A DNA stretch of 64,000 bases from Phaeosaccion multiseriatum (taxonomy: Eukaryota; Ochrophyta, other classes), in contig OZ218952.1 of assembly GCA_965112735.1 (NCBI GenBank), forward strand, positions 3,100,001 to 3,164,000. Reading direction: 5' to 3'. Every line of letters begins with the position of its first letter. The stretch's first letter is position 1. Below the pieces are notes generated by a model. It searched no databases and was not told the origin of the DNA. It worked only from the letters and a program-made list of their open reading frames with translations. A program made the translations under genes and the position numbers. Shown here one piece after another: positions 56,401 through 64,000 of the stretch.

Positions 56401-59400
56401 ATGGAGGATTGACCCGCATCACCTCATCTCTTAAGTGAATGCACCAATTGGCGTACCCAACTGCTGCTGTATCACAACTGTGGCTGTATCACCAATTCTT
56501 GCTGTATCACCAACTGCTGCTGTATCACCAACCCGCAGGCCTGTTCTTGGCGGGTCAGATCTGTGGCACTACGGGCTATGAAGAGGCGGCGGCGCAGGGC
56601 ATCGTGGCAGGCGCCAACGCAGGGTGAGCCAAGGGGAGGGAGAGAGGGGGGAGGGGAAGAGGGTGAGCGAGTGAGGGAGTGGGGTCCAGGGGAGAGAGAG
56701 AGAGGGGAGGGGAGGAGGGCTGAGCGAGTGAAGGGGAGGGAGAGAGGGGAAGAGGAGGAAGGGAAGAGGGAGGGTGAGGCGGCAGGAGAGAGGGGAGGTG
56801 AGAAGGGAGGGGCAGGGGGGCGCCAGGCGGTGACATGTTGGCTTGTTGGGTCCATGTGGTTTGTTTGGGTTGGTAGGCCCTTGCCACTCTCTTTCTTTCT
56901 CGTTCACTCAGTATCCCTTTTCTCTCTCTTCTCACACTTTCTCTTCCCCTCCCTATTTGTCTCTTCCTCTTCCTGTTTCTCTCCCTCTCTCTCTCTCTCA
57001 AAGGCTGCTGGTGCAGGATAGGCCGAGCTTCACGATTGGGAGAGACGAGGGGTATATCGGTGTGCTCATTGATGATCTTGTTACCAAGGGTGAGTGATAG
57101 AGAGAGAGAGAGAGAGGGAGGGACAGGTAGAGCGAGAGAGAGGGGAAGAGAGCGAGAGAGCGCGACAGAGAGAGAGAGGGGAAGAGAGACGGATATAAAT
57201 ATATAGAGGGAGAGGGAGAGAGAGAGTGAGACAGAACCTCACCCCCGCCCCCCCTCCCCCTCCCGCACACACATTCACACCAGGCACCAAGGAGCCCTAC
57301 CGTATGTTCACAAGCCGCGCAGAGTACAGGCTCTACTTGCGAGCCGACAACGCAGACATGAGACTGACACAGCGGGGCCTCGAGGCGGGCATCGTGGGGC
57401 CGGAGAGGGTGGAGGTGTTGAGAGAGAGGGAGGGAGAGGTGAGCTTTCAGATGAAGCAGTTGACGGCGTTTAGCATGACCATGGACAGGTGGGCAGATAG
57501 AGATCTGCCCCTCGAGCTGACCAAGAAGGGCCAGGACGGGAAGCGGAGGTGAGTGAGGAGTGTAGAGAGAGGGGGGGGAGAGGGATGAGGGAGAGGGGGG
57601 TGGGGTGGAAGGGGGGGGGGGTGGAAGGGGGGGGGGGTGGAAGGGGGGGGGGAGGGGCGGTTGAGGGGTGGTAGACGGGAAGTGACGAATCCATCAATCA
57701 ATGGGGACGGCTGCCGAGGCTCACTCACTCACGCACTCCCTCCCTCACTCATGCACTCCCTCACTCACGCACTCCCTCACTCACTCACTCACTCCCTCCC
57801 TCTCTCTCTATTCTCTTTCCCTCTTTCCCTCCCTCTTTTCCTCTCTCTGTCTCTCTGTCCCTCTTTCTCTCTCTCTCTCCCTCTCTCTCACGACTCAATC
57901 AGGACGGCTGCTGAGGTGGTGTCTATGCCTGACATGACACTGAGAGGAGTGGAAGAGGTGGGTTGCGTGTTGACCAGCAGGGAGGGAAGGGAGCTGAGCC
58001 TTGTTTAGTGGGGCGGTGGAGGTCGTTTGTTGACTTTTATCGATCCATCAGCACTCCCCATGCGGCCTGGCCCCCTGAAACGGCCAACAATCCTTCACGG
58101 ACAAGGATTAGTTCAAAGAGGGTTCGTTTCACCCAACTGGGTCTACCCCCCTCCCCTCCTCCTCTCCCCCCCTCCCTTTCTCTCTCCCCCCCTCCCTCCC
58201 TCCCTCTCTCCCTCCCTCCCTCCCTCCCTTCCTTCCTTCCTTTCTTCCTCCCTCCCTCCCTCCCTCCCTCCCTCCCTCCCCTCCCTCCTTCCTTCCTTCC
58301 TTCCTTCCTTCCGTATCACCAACAGGTCATGAGGGCAGAGTATAATGCGGCCGCCATGGAGTCTGCTGACGGCACTGTGTCTGCCTCACACGTGTCGCGG
58401 TCGTCGGGCTCTCCCTTCCAGAGGTCCAAGGGAGGGGCGGGAGATGCGGCGGTGCTGGCGGACATGCAGAAGGTGCAGAAGGTGAGTGAGCGAGACGAGT
58501 GAGATAATCATAATACGTAAGGCAAGACGATGTGGGCAAGGCAAGGAAAGACGAGCAAGAGAAGATGGTGGGTGGGGACGATCAGCAACGCGATGGGTGG
58601 AGAGGGTGAACGAGACACCAAATAATGCGCCCGCCCCCCCCCCCCCCCCACTCTCTCTCTCTCCGTGTGTGCAAGGTGTGTAGGTGTGCGGGAGCGTGTG
58701 TGTATGTGGGTGTGTGTATATGTGCGTGTGCGTGGTGTGTGTGTGTGATACGTTTCCCGATAACGCTATTCTTTTCCACCCCATTCACCCCTCCCCACTC
58801 ATCCATCTCATCCGCCGCCCCCCCCCCCCTCCCCCACACACACACTCACACAGGAGAGGGAGGCAGCAGGACTGACTGCTACGACTGAGCAGGAGGTCCC
58901 TCCTCCCCGCCCCGCGGAGGAGTGGGCACATGACACAGTGGAGGCTCAGTGCAAGTACGCCAACTACATGGAGAGGCAGGTGGGTGGGTAGTACGTCAAT
59001 GAAGTGGGTGTGTAGTAAGTCGATAAAGTGGGTCGGTAGTAAGTCAATCAAGTGGGTCGGTAGTAAGTCAATGAAGTGGGTCGGTAGTAAGTCAATGAAG
59101 TGGGTGGGTAGTAAGTCAATTACGTGGGTGGGTATTACGTCGGTAAGTGGGTGGTGGGTGGGGTAGATATGGGTGGGTGGGTGGTGCGATTGGGTCCAGT
59201 GTACATAGTGTGTATGTGCAGGGTAGGGGGAGGATGAGTCAGTCGATCAGTGGCACAGTACAGGGCTGTGGAAGAGGAGGGAGGGCCGCAAGGGCAGCTA
59301 GAGCGTTCAGGGGTGGGGGGGGAGTGATGAGAGGGAGGCAAGGATGGCAGTGGATGGAGTAAGAGGAAGGAGAGGCTGGCAATGAAAGCTCTGGTGTTTC

Positions 59401-60431
59401 TGGCGTAGTTAAGTGAGCTTCGCTTAATCCCTGCCCATATGCCTGCACAGGTGGCGGAGATGAACCGCTGGCGCAAGAGCCAGAACATGCGCATGCCTGC
59501 CGACCTGCAGTACACACACGACGAGATGCCCTCCCTCTCTTCGGAGGAGTTAGAGAAGCTTAGGGCTGCAAGGTGAGGAGGGAAGGAGAGGGGGTGGGAG
59601 GGAGGGAAGGAGGGAAGGGAGGGAGGGAGGGAGGAGGGAGGGAGGGGAGGAGGGGAGGGAAAGAGGGAGGGAAGGAAGGAGGTAGATGGGGAGGGAGAGG
59701 GACAGAGGAGAGAGGTAGGTAGGACGGGAGAGAGGGAGGGAGGGAGAGGCGGAGAGGGGGGGAGAGGTAGGAGAGAGGGACGAAAGAGGGAGCAAAGAGG
59801 GAGAAGAAGCACCGTGGGGGGGAGGCGAAGAGGGGGCGGAGAGAGGGAAGAGTGGGGAGAGCGGAGGGAGACGGATGGACGTGTGCGTATGTTTAGAGAG
59901 AGAGAGACACACACACAAGACACGAGAGAATCGTGAGTATGTAAAGAACGTGGTATGATCCGATAGCACGATGTTCACTCCTCACTTTTCCTCCTTCCTC
60001 GGCTTTGGTCATCATCTGCGATCTGATCTCTTACGTAACGTAATGTCCCATAGACCGGAGACTCTGGCGGCTGCATCTCAGATCTCGGGCCTCACTCCGC
60101 ACTCCGTCGTGTACCTCTACAATCACGTGGCGAGAAGGTAAGTCACGCAAAGAAGCGCTCCATACAAAAAGGCACGCACGCACGCACGCACCACGCGCGT
60201 GTCTGTAAGCTCAAGTGCAATATACCGGGGAGGAGTACGTTTGCAGTGAGAGGGAGGGTCTAGCGCGTGGCAGAGCGTCTGAGAGGAGTGCGTTTGCAGT
60301 GTGAGTGTTTCATGTGAGAGGGAGGGTCTAGCGCGTGTCAGCACTCGCAGTAAGCAGCAAGCAGAAGCCCCGCTCACGCCTCCCCTCTCTCCGCATCTCC
60401 TTTCTCTGTGTGTGTCCTTCCCTCTCTGTGT

Positions 60432-60479
<48 letters not shown>

Positions 60480-60690
60480 CTCTCTCTCTTCTCCCACTCG
60501 CTCTCTCTCTCCCTCTCTCTCTCTCTTCTCTGTCTCTGTCAGGTCGAAGGCCCGGACGGCGGAGCGGAAGCGGCTTGAGACGTTTGGGCATCACTTTCCG
60601 GGGAGCGGAGAGTCTCAAGACGGCGAAGCACCGCCTCCAAGCAGCGGAGAGGCTCAAGACAGAGACAGCCACGCGTCTCCCAGCAGCTAA
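52282..60690 (+). CDS. MTO1: tRNA uridine 5-carboxymethylaminomethyl modification enzyme (MnmG/GidA/MTO1)
   Basis: Seventeen exons join in frame (about 868 residues): 52282-52741, 53056-53156, 53449-53534, 54085-54349, 54644-54859, 55137-55274, 55866-55976, 56236-56338, 56539-56623, 57004-57089, 57284-57548, 57903-57957, 58326-58481, 58854-58979, 59451-59572, 60054-60137, 60543-60690. MnmG, with MnmE, modifies the wobble uridine of organellar tRNAs using FAD. Hallmarks: FAD site [20 protein letters not shown]; catalytic-Cys segment [94 protein letters not shown]-terminal [19 protein letters not shown]. The leader looks bipartite (see findings). Exon 6's end is tandemly repeated within the following intron. 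Confidence 0.93.
53190..53250. repeat. (CA)n microsatellite in an MnmG intron
   Basis: A CACACA array with one AAG interruption, between exons 2 and 3. Confidence 0.85.
53381..53425. repeat. (GTT)n microsatellite in an MnmG intron
   Basis: A pure GTT run 24 bases before the acceptor of exon 3, in place of a pyrimidine tract. Confidence 0.85.
53540..53720. repeat. (GGA)n purine block just after a 5' splice site
   Basis: GGA/GAGG-rich sequence in the first half of the intron after exon 3. It faces a (CTC)n pyrimidine block in the second half of the same intron. Confidence 0.75.
53968..54062. repeat. (CTC)n pyrimidine block before an acceptor
   Basis: CTC array upstream of exon 4, complementary in type to the GGA block at 53540-53720. 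Confidence 0.8.
55205..55665. repeat. 111-bp tandem repeat duplicating an exon end and its donor
   Basis: Four copies begin at 55205, 55316, 55427 and 55538, a constant period of 111 bp. The first is the 3' half of MnmG exon 6 plus its donor and about 40 bp of intron. Copies 2-4 lie in the intron. Copies 2 and 3 are almost identical to copy 1; copy 4 is more diverged (CAGGGGTTTCCCGACAG). A truncated fifth copy follows near 55670. Confidence 0.92.
58190..58316. repeat. (CCCT/CCTT)n microsatellite before an MnmG acceptor
   Basis: A pyrimidine tetranucleotide run reaching to the ACCAACAG acceptor of exon 13. Confidence 0.8.
58979..59160. repeat. AAGTGGGT-type 22-bp tandem repeat in an MnmG intron
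   Basis: Units of about 22 bp reading GTAGTAAGTCAATGAAGTGGGT (here described as GTAGTAAGTC plus AATGAAGTGGGT) repeat six or more times directly after the donor. Each unit carries a donor-like GTAAGT. Confidence 0.7.
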
Positions 60691-61027
60691 AGTTGACAGC
60701 GACAAAGAGTCTCCCAGTGTTGTGTGTTAGAGAGACAGCTACAAAGAGTCTCCCAGTGTTGTGTGTTGGCAGCAGAGACAGCCCCCCAGTGCAGCCGTGA
60801 CAGCCGTTACAAGATAGGGTTGGGGTGGAGTGGCAGCTAAGTGGAAGTGTACGGAGCACGAATAGAAAACTGCGAAGGAGGGAAGGGAAGCTTGTGTGTG
60901 ATAAGTATATTGCCCTTTTTATTTGGTTTAGTGGCCCGCTTCTATGGTCTGTGCGCCAAGAGCAGCGTTGGTGGCCTTTTTGTTCTTTTCCCTTTGTATA
61001 TTACAATTTCCCCCCCTAGTACGACTC

Positions 61028-61084
<57 letters not shown>

Positions 61085-61276
61085 TACACTACTGCAAAGA
61101 AAACCAACAGTGTCGTCGTTGGTGCTCCATGCGCATGTCTCCTCCTTTCCCTTGAGTGCAGTCTCTCCGCAGAAGCTCTGGTTGGGTTAGTTTGTTCCTG
61201 TGTCGTTAGCCAGAAACACGCCTCTACATAGCTGCGCTCAACCTCCCCTGAGGGGAAGTCCGTTTAACCTGGGCCC
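60691..61276. other. Spacer between MnmG and the right arm
   Basis: MnmG 3' flank, with short duplicated pieces near 60725-60775 (GAGTCTCCCAGTGTTGTGTGTT twice), an ACT array (61022-61083), and about 70 bp at the right end that weakly match the flank of the left arm. No gene seen. Confidence 0.45.
61022..61083. repeat. (ACT)n microsatellite
   Basis: A run of ACT units about 330 bp after the MnmG stop. Confidence 0.85.
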
Positions 61277-62761
61277 TCAGTCCTGGTGCTTGTTGTTGTG
61301 ATGGTTGTGGTGAGGGGGCCCACCATGTCCACTGTGGGGTCCGCTTCCTCCAGGGCCGTGTCCGTGCGGGCCATATCCGTGCGGGGCTCCGTGGCGGTGC
61401 GGGGGGCCATTCATGTCCACCATACCCTCCCCATTGGGGTGGGGGTGGTGGGCATGCCTTCCGCCTCCCTTTCCTCCAGAGCCTTGCGGTCCGTGCCTGT
61501 GGGGTGCGTGGCGGTGCGGGGGTCCATCGATGCCCTCTCCAGCAGAGGGCGAACTGTGAGCTCCTCCACGGGGGTGAGGATGATGAGGATGATGTCGACC
61601 CCCTCCCCTTCCTCCTCCGAAGCCGTGCGGGGCTTCACCAATGTCCTCCATGCTCTCTCCACGGAGCCCCATTCCGCCAGCAAAGGACGAACGGGGGCGC
61701 TGGTGAGGGTGAGGGTGAGGAAGCCTCCTGCCTCCTCCTCCTCCAGGGCCGTGTTCGTGCGGGCCGTGTTTGTGCGGGGGTCCGTGGCGGTGCGGGGAGC
61801 CATCCATATCCACCATACCCTCCCCATTGGGGTGGGGGTGGTGGGCATGCCTTCCGCCTTCCTGTGCTCCAGGCCCATGGGGGAAGTGGTGAGGAGGGGG
61901 GCCATCCCTGTCCCTGAGGGGGGCATCGTTGAGGCTCATGTTCTCCAGCCCCATGTCAGCGTGCGGACCTCCGTGGGGGTGGCGGTGCGGGTGGGGGGGG
62001 GTGCCATGTCTTCCGCCTCCCCTTCCTTCAGGTCCACGGGGGTGGTGGTGAGGGGGGCCATCGTTGAGGCTCATGTGCTCCAACGAATTGCCTAGGCCCA
62101 TGTCACCAGCGTGCGGGTGGGGGCGGTGGACACCTTTCCCCCTACCGCGACCACCACGGCGGGGTGCTCCACGGTCATGGCCGGGGCATCCTCCCTGCCG
62201 AGCTCCTCCTCCGTGCTGAGTGCGGCGCAGAGCGAAGCGGTGAAAGTCTCTGAGCTTCTCTTTGTCGATGAGCCCCAGATTGGCGAAGCGGCCGGGGAGC
62301 ACCTTGAGGGCCTGGAGGAGAGTCAGTGCCTCGATATTGCTGTGCACCCCGCCACCCATGCCCTTGACGAGCACAGAGAGCAGCGTCCCAGCAGCGGCCT
62401 CGTCATTCTCCATGCAGTCTCCGCACCAGTCCCAGGAACTTTCCTCCACTGGAAAGTCGGCGGCGTCTTTCATCGCCTCCTTGAGCTGCTGCCCCTTTAT
62501 CAGCTGAGCGCCCTTCAGGCGACACACCGGCAGCTGCACGAGACGCAGGAAGCGCCACAGCTGAGTGGGGGTCAGGCCTAGCCCGAAGCTGTCCTCCAGA
62601 GTCGCGGTGGCGGAGCGGAGGAGGTCAGATGCCTCAGGGTCAGCGTCCAGCGATGCGTGGAGAGCGGCCAAGCGCGTGTTCATCGAAAGGGGGGCGCACT
62701 CGGCGATGTCCTCCTCCTGTTGCGTGTTCATCTCGTTCTCGTTCTTGTTGTTGAGCGTCAT
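61277..62761 (-). CDS. His/Pro/Gly-rich protein of unknown function, right copy
   Basis: About 494 residues in one exon, starting at the first true ATG (MTLNNKNENEMNTQQEEDIA). Residues 30-195 match the left copy's helical domain almost residue for residue (LAALHASLDADPEASDLL, TPTQLWRFLRLVQLPVCRLK, GVHSNIEALTLLQALKVLPG). The C-terminal 300 residues are tandem His/Pro/Gly-rich units. A block with GGRHAHHPHPNGEGMVDM followed by PHRHG occurs three times, and the two DMGL-MSLND blocks match those of the left copy. The extra length relative to the left copy is in-frame units such as RRLPHPHPHQRPRSSF and ERAHSSPSAGEGIDGP-type spacers. A role in metal binding is only suggested by composition. Confidence 0.7.
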   Translation of the reverse strand: MTLNNKNENEMNTQQEEDIAECAPLSMNTRLAALHASLDADPEASDLLRSATATLEDSFGLGLTPTQLWRFLRLVQLPVCRLKGAQLIKGQQLKEAMKDAADFPVEESSWDWCGDCMENDEAAAGTLLSVLVKGMGGGVHSNIEALTLLQALKVLPGRFANLGLIDKEKLRDFHRFALRRTQHGGGARQGGCPGHDRGAPRRGGRGRGKGVHRPHPHAGDMGLGNSLEHMSLNDGPPHHHPRGPEGRGGGRHGTPPHPHRHPHGGPHADMGLENMSLNDAPLRDRDGPPPHHFPHGPGAQEGGRHAHHPHPNGEGMVDMDGSPHRHGPPHKHGPHEHGPGGGGGRRLPHPHPHQRPRSSFAGGMGLRGESMEDIGEAPHGFGGGRGGGRHHPHHPHPRGGAHSSPSAGEGIDGPPHRHAPHRHGPQGSGGKGGGRHAHHPHPNGEGMVDMNGPPHRHGAPHGYGPHGHGPGGSGPHSGHGGPPHHNHHNNKHQD

Positions 62762-62916
62762 GTTGTTCAACGTATGTGCGAAAGTGACACCCAGAAGAAG
62801 AAGAGGCGGGGAAGAGAACGGGATTGTTCGTCGTTACAGAAATTGAATTGAAACTCAAACTTCAAACTTGGTCGTGAATTGAATACAATCCGCAATCCGT
62901 GAAGTAAGGCAACAGC
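62762..62916. promoter_or_regulatory. Shared divergent promoter of the duplicated module, right copy
   Basis: 155 bp between opposite ATGs. Shares with the left copy the stretch around GAAACTCAAACTTCAA and CTTGGTCGTGAA, and the CCGTGAAGT near the membrane-gene side. These conserved blocks are the best candidates for shared regulatory sites. Confidence 0.55.
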
Positions 62917-63462
62917 ATGGCATCACGCAAGCTCTGTTTCTTCCTTCTGCCTCTTGTTCTTCTTCTGCGCTCATCCCTTGGGCATGGCATAATACAGACT
63001 GGCAATCTCGTCCGTGAAGGCGAGCTTGGCCTGCTGCCGCTTCAGCTTACAAGGAGGGGGGACCAGGTCATTCTCGACACTCAAGTGCAGGGCTCGGGCC
63101 AGCTCAACACGATGAATAGAACCCAAAGAACAATTAAAGGGTCCCTCTTCATCCTGAACGGTCTGATGCTCGCCTCAGTACCAGTGGTCTGGCCGGCGGC
63201 GGCGATGTCCGGCATTATGGCAATGAATGGACCAGAGGGCGGTAAACAGCCGCTCTCGCACCACCTGATGTACTACTGGGGACTCCTCTATCCGGTGCCG
63301 ATCTTGATCGGCGCTGCAGGAGTTTTTAGGCACCGGGCAGACGAGACCCTTCGGCTGTTGCTGCGGTACACGGGCATCGCGCTGCTGAGCCCGGTTGGAA
63401 TACCTGCAGTCATTCTCGCCCTGAGCGTTTTCTGCCACGGCAACTTCGATTGTAAAACCTAA
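62917..63462 (+). CDS. Small secretory-pathway membrane protein of unknown function, right copy
   Basis: 181 residues, single exon, true ATG. Same signal peptide (MASRKLCFFLLPLVLLLRSS), same conserved block (GIIQTGNLVREGELGLLPLQ, IKGSLFILNGLMLAS) and the same hydrophobic C-terminal spans (LLYPVPILIGAAGVF, YTGIALLSPVGIPAVILAL) as the left copy. The stretch between (VPVVWPAAAMSGIMAMNGPE and GGKQPLSHHLMYYWG) differs strongly from the left copy. The last residues also differ (HGNFDCKT against HGNRW) because of small changes around the stop codon. Function unknown. Confidence 0.75.
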   Translation: MASRKLCFFLLPLVLLLRSSLGHGIIQTGNLVREGELGLLPLQLTRRGDQVILDTQVQGSGQLNTMNRTQRTIKGSLFILNGLMLASVPVVWPAAAMSGIMAMNGPEGGKQPLSHHLMYYWGLLYPVPILIGAAGVFRHRADETLRLLLRYTGIALLSPVGIPAVILALSVFCHGNFDCKT

Positions 63463-64000
63463 ACCTAGGTAGCAGTGATAAGCGGAGAGAAAGATACTGA
63501 AGAGTCTGGACGTCAAACAGGTGCGGAGCCTTCGTGGGCTTGCAGGCGAGACTTTGGAGCTTCATTTTTCCAATTGGATTTTGACGGAGAGCGAGCGGCT
63601 CAGGTGTGAAAAAGCCGAGTGCGCTTTCCGGTGGAAGAAATGACGGAACGGCTTACTACGGATCACCTTGCGGAACGTGATGGTGCGGAGCGAGGTTGGA
63701 AAGGCCGGACAATCAGCGGATTGCTCTTTAGTGGGTGCAGAATCACAGGCAGGCAGCGGCGACCTTGGGTGCGAGGGCAGCAGGCAAAGTAGGCTAAGGT
63801 CAGCCCCATGCAGAGAGAAGACTGCGGTGGAGGCAAAGGAGGTACTTTTTTGCGAGGGTACGATCATCAGTGGCGCTGACACGACAGCTACGGATGCGAC
63901 GTCTGAAGGTATCGACAGCACGACTATCGGCGTGGCTGTGACTATGCGTGTATTCTGATGCCCTTGCAGGACAAGGCAAGAATGTCGAAGTTGGACACAT
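63463..64000 (+). other. Conserved segment beyond the membrane-protein gene, right copy
   Basis: Matches 1601-2127 in reverse. A 97-codon frame at 63668-63958 and a 50-codon frame starting near 63641 are open here, but each is broken by a stop in the left copy. Coding status is therefore doubtful unless introns are involved. It ends just after an acceptor-like CCCTTGCAG (63961-63969). Confidence 0.35.

Larger units (their letters stand above)
61205..64000. repeat. Right arm of the long inverted duplication (runs off the window)
   Basis: Reverse-complement counterpart of 1601-3970. It is still matching at base 64000, so the true arm is longer than seen. It is longer than the left arm over the His-rich gene because of extra coding repeats, and keeps a 5' coding segment that the left copy has lost. 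Confidence 0.9.

Noticed and set aside
61286-62095. A 269-codon plus-strand frame antisense to the right His-rich gene (and its 158-codon counterpart at 3414-3890)
   Set aside because: Antisense frames are open because of the biased codons of the His/Pro/Gly repeats. Frame choice follows the conserved helical domain on the other strand.
1-64000. CRISPR arrays, bacterial operons, rRNA or tRNA genes, transposases
   Set aside because: None seen. Repeats are eukaryotic micro- and minisatellites or gene duplications, and no reverse transcriptase, integrase or transposase motif was found in any frame read.

Overview
This is nuclear DNA from a eukaryote. Almost every gene is split by GT-AG introns, the protein families are eukaryotic (LSM14, TFIIB, DCN1-like, importin-11-like, DENN, MTO1/MnmG), and introns and spacers are packed with microsatellites (CCCT, CTC, GACT, ACAG, GAGT, CACG). 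The compact layout, the many head-to-head gene pairs and a secretory leader followed by a Phe-containing targeting sequence on the MnmG-like protein suggest an alga with a secondary plastid, possibly a eustigmatophyte stramenopile. That is an inference and the species is not established.

Layout, left to right. The 3' end of a propionyl-CoA carboxylase alpha gene (+) is followed by the left copy (about 1.6-3.97 kb) of an inverted duplication. This carries a divergent gene pair of unknown function: a small membrane protein (-) and a His/Pro/Gly-rich protein (+). Next come an R3H protein (-), S-adenosylmethionine decarboxylase (-), LSM14/Scd6 (+), a large ankyrin-DENN protein (-), a TPR-like protein (+), a spacer with five copies of a hairpin-forming repeat, a tandem-CCCH zinc-finger protein (-), a WW/coiled-coil protein (+), a four-span membrane protein (-), a DCN1-like neddylation factor (+), an NCBP3-like protein carrying a farnesoic-acid-methyltransferase-type domain (-), TFIIB (+), about 2.6 kb without a recognisable gene, an importin-11-like transport receptor (-, 20 exons) and MnmG/MTO1 (+, 17 exons). 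The right copy of the inverted duplication (about 61.2 kb to beyond the window end) closes the window.

Several genes fall in RNA metabolism (LSM14, CCCH, R3H, NCBP3-like, TFIIB, MnmG) and others in trafficking (DENN, importin). They look like ordinary housekeeping neighbours rather than one pathway. Most genes start head-to-head with a neighbour across a short shared promoter (about 100-770 bp). The least explained item is the duplicated two-gene module at both ends. Other notable points are a tandem duplication of an exon end with its 5' splice site in the MnmG gene, an intron flanked by a 19-bp direct repeat of its own splice junction (an intron-gain signature), two GC-AG introns, and unusual domain fusions.

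Exon boundaries were placed by eye from reading-frame continuity, GT/AG signals and family conservation. Positions may be off by a base and no transcript evidence was available.
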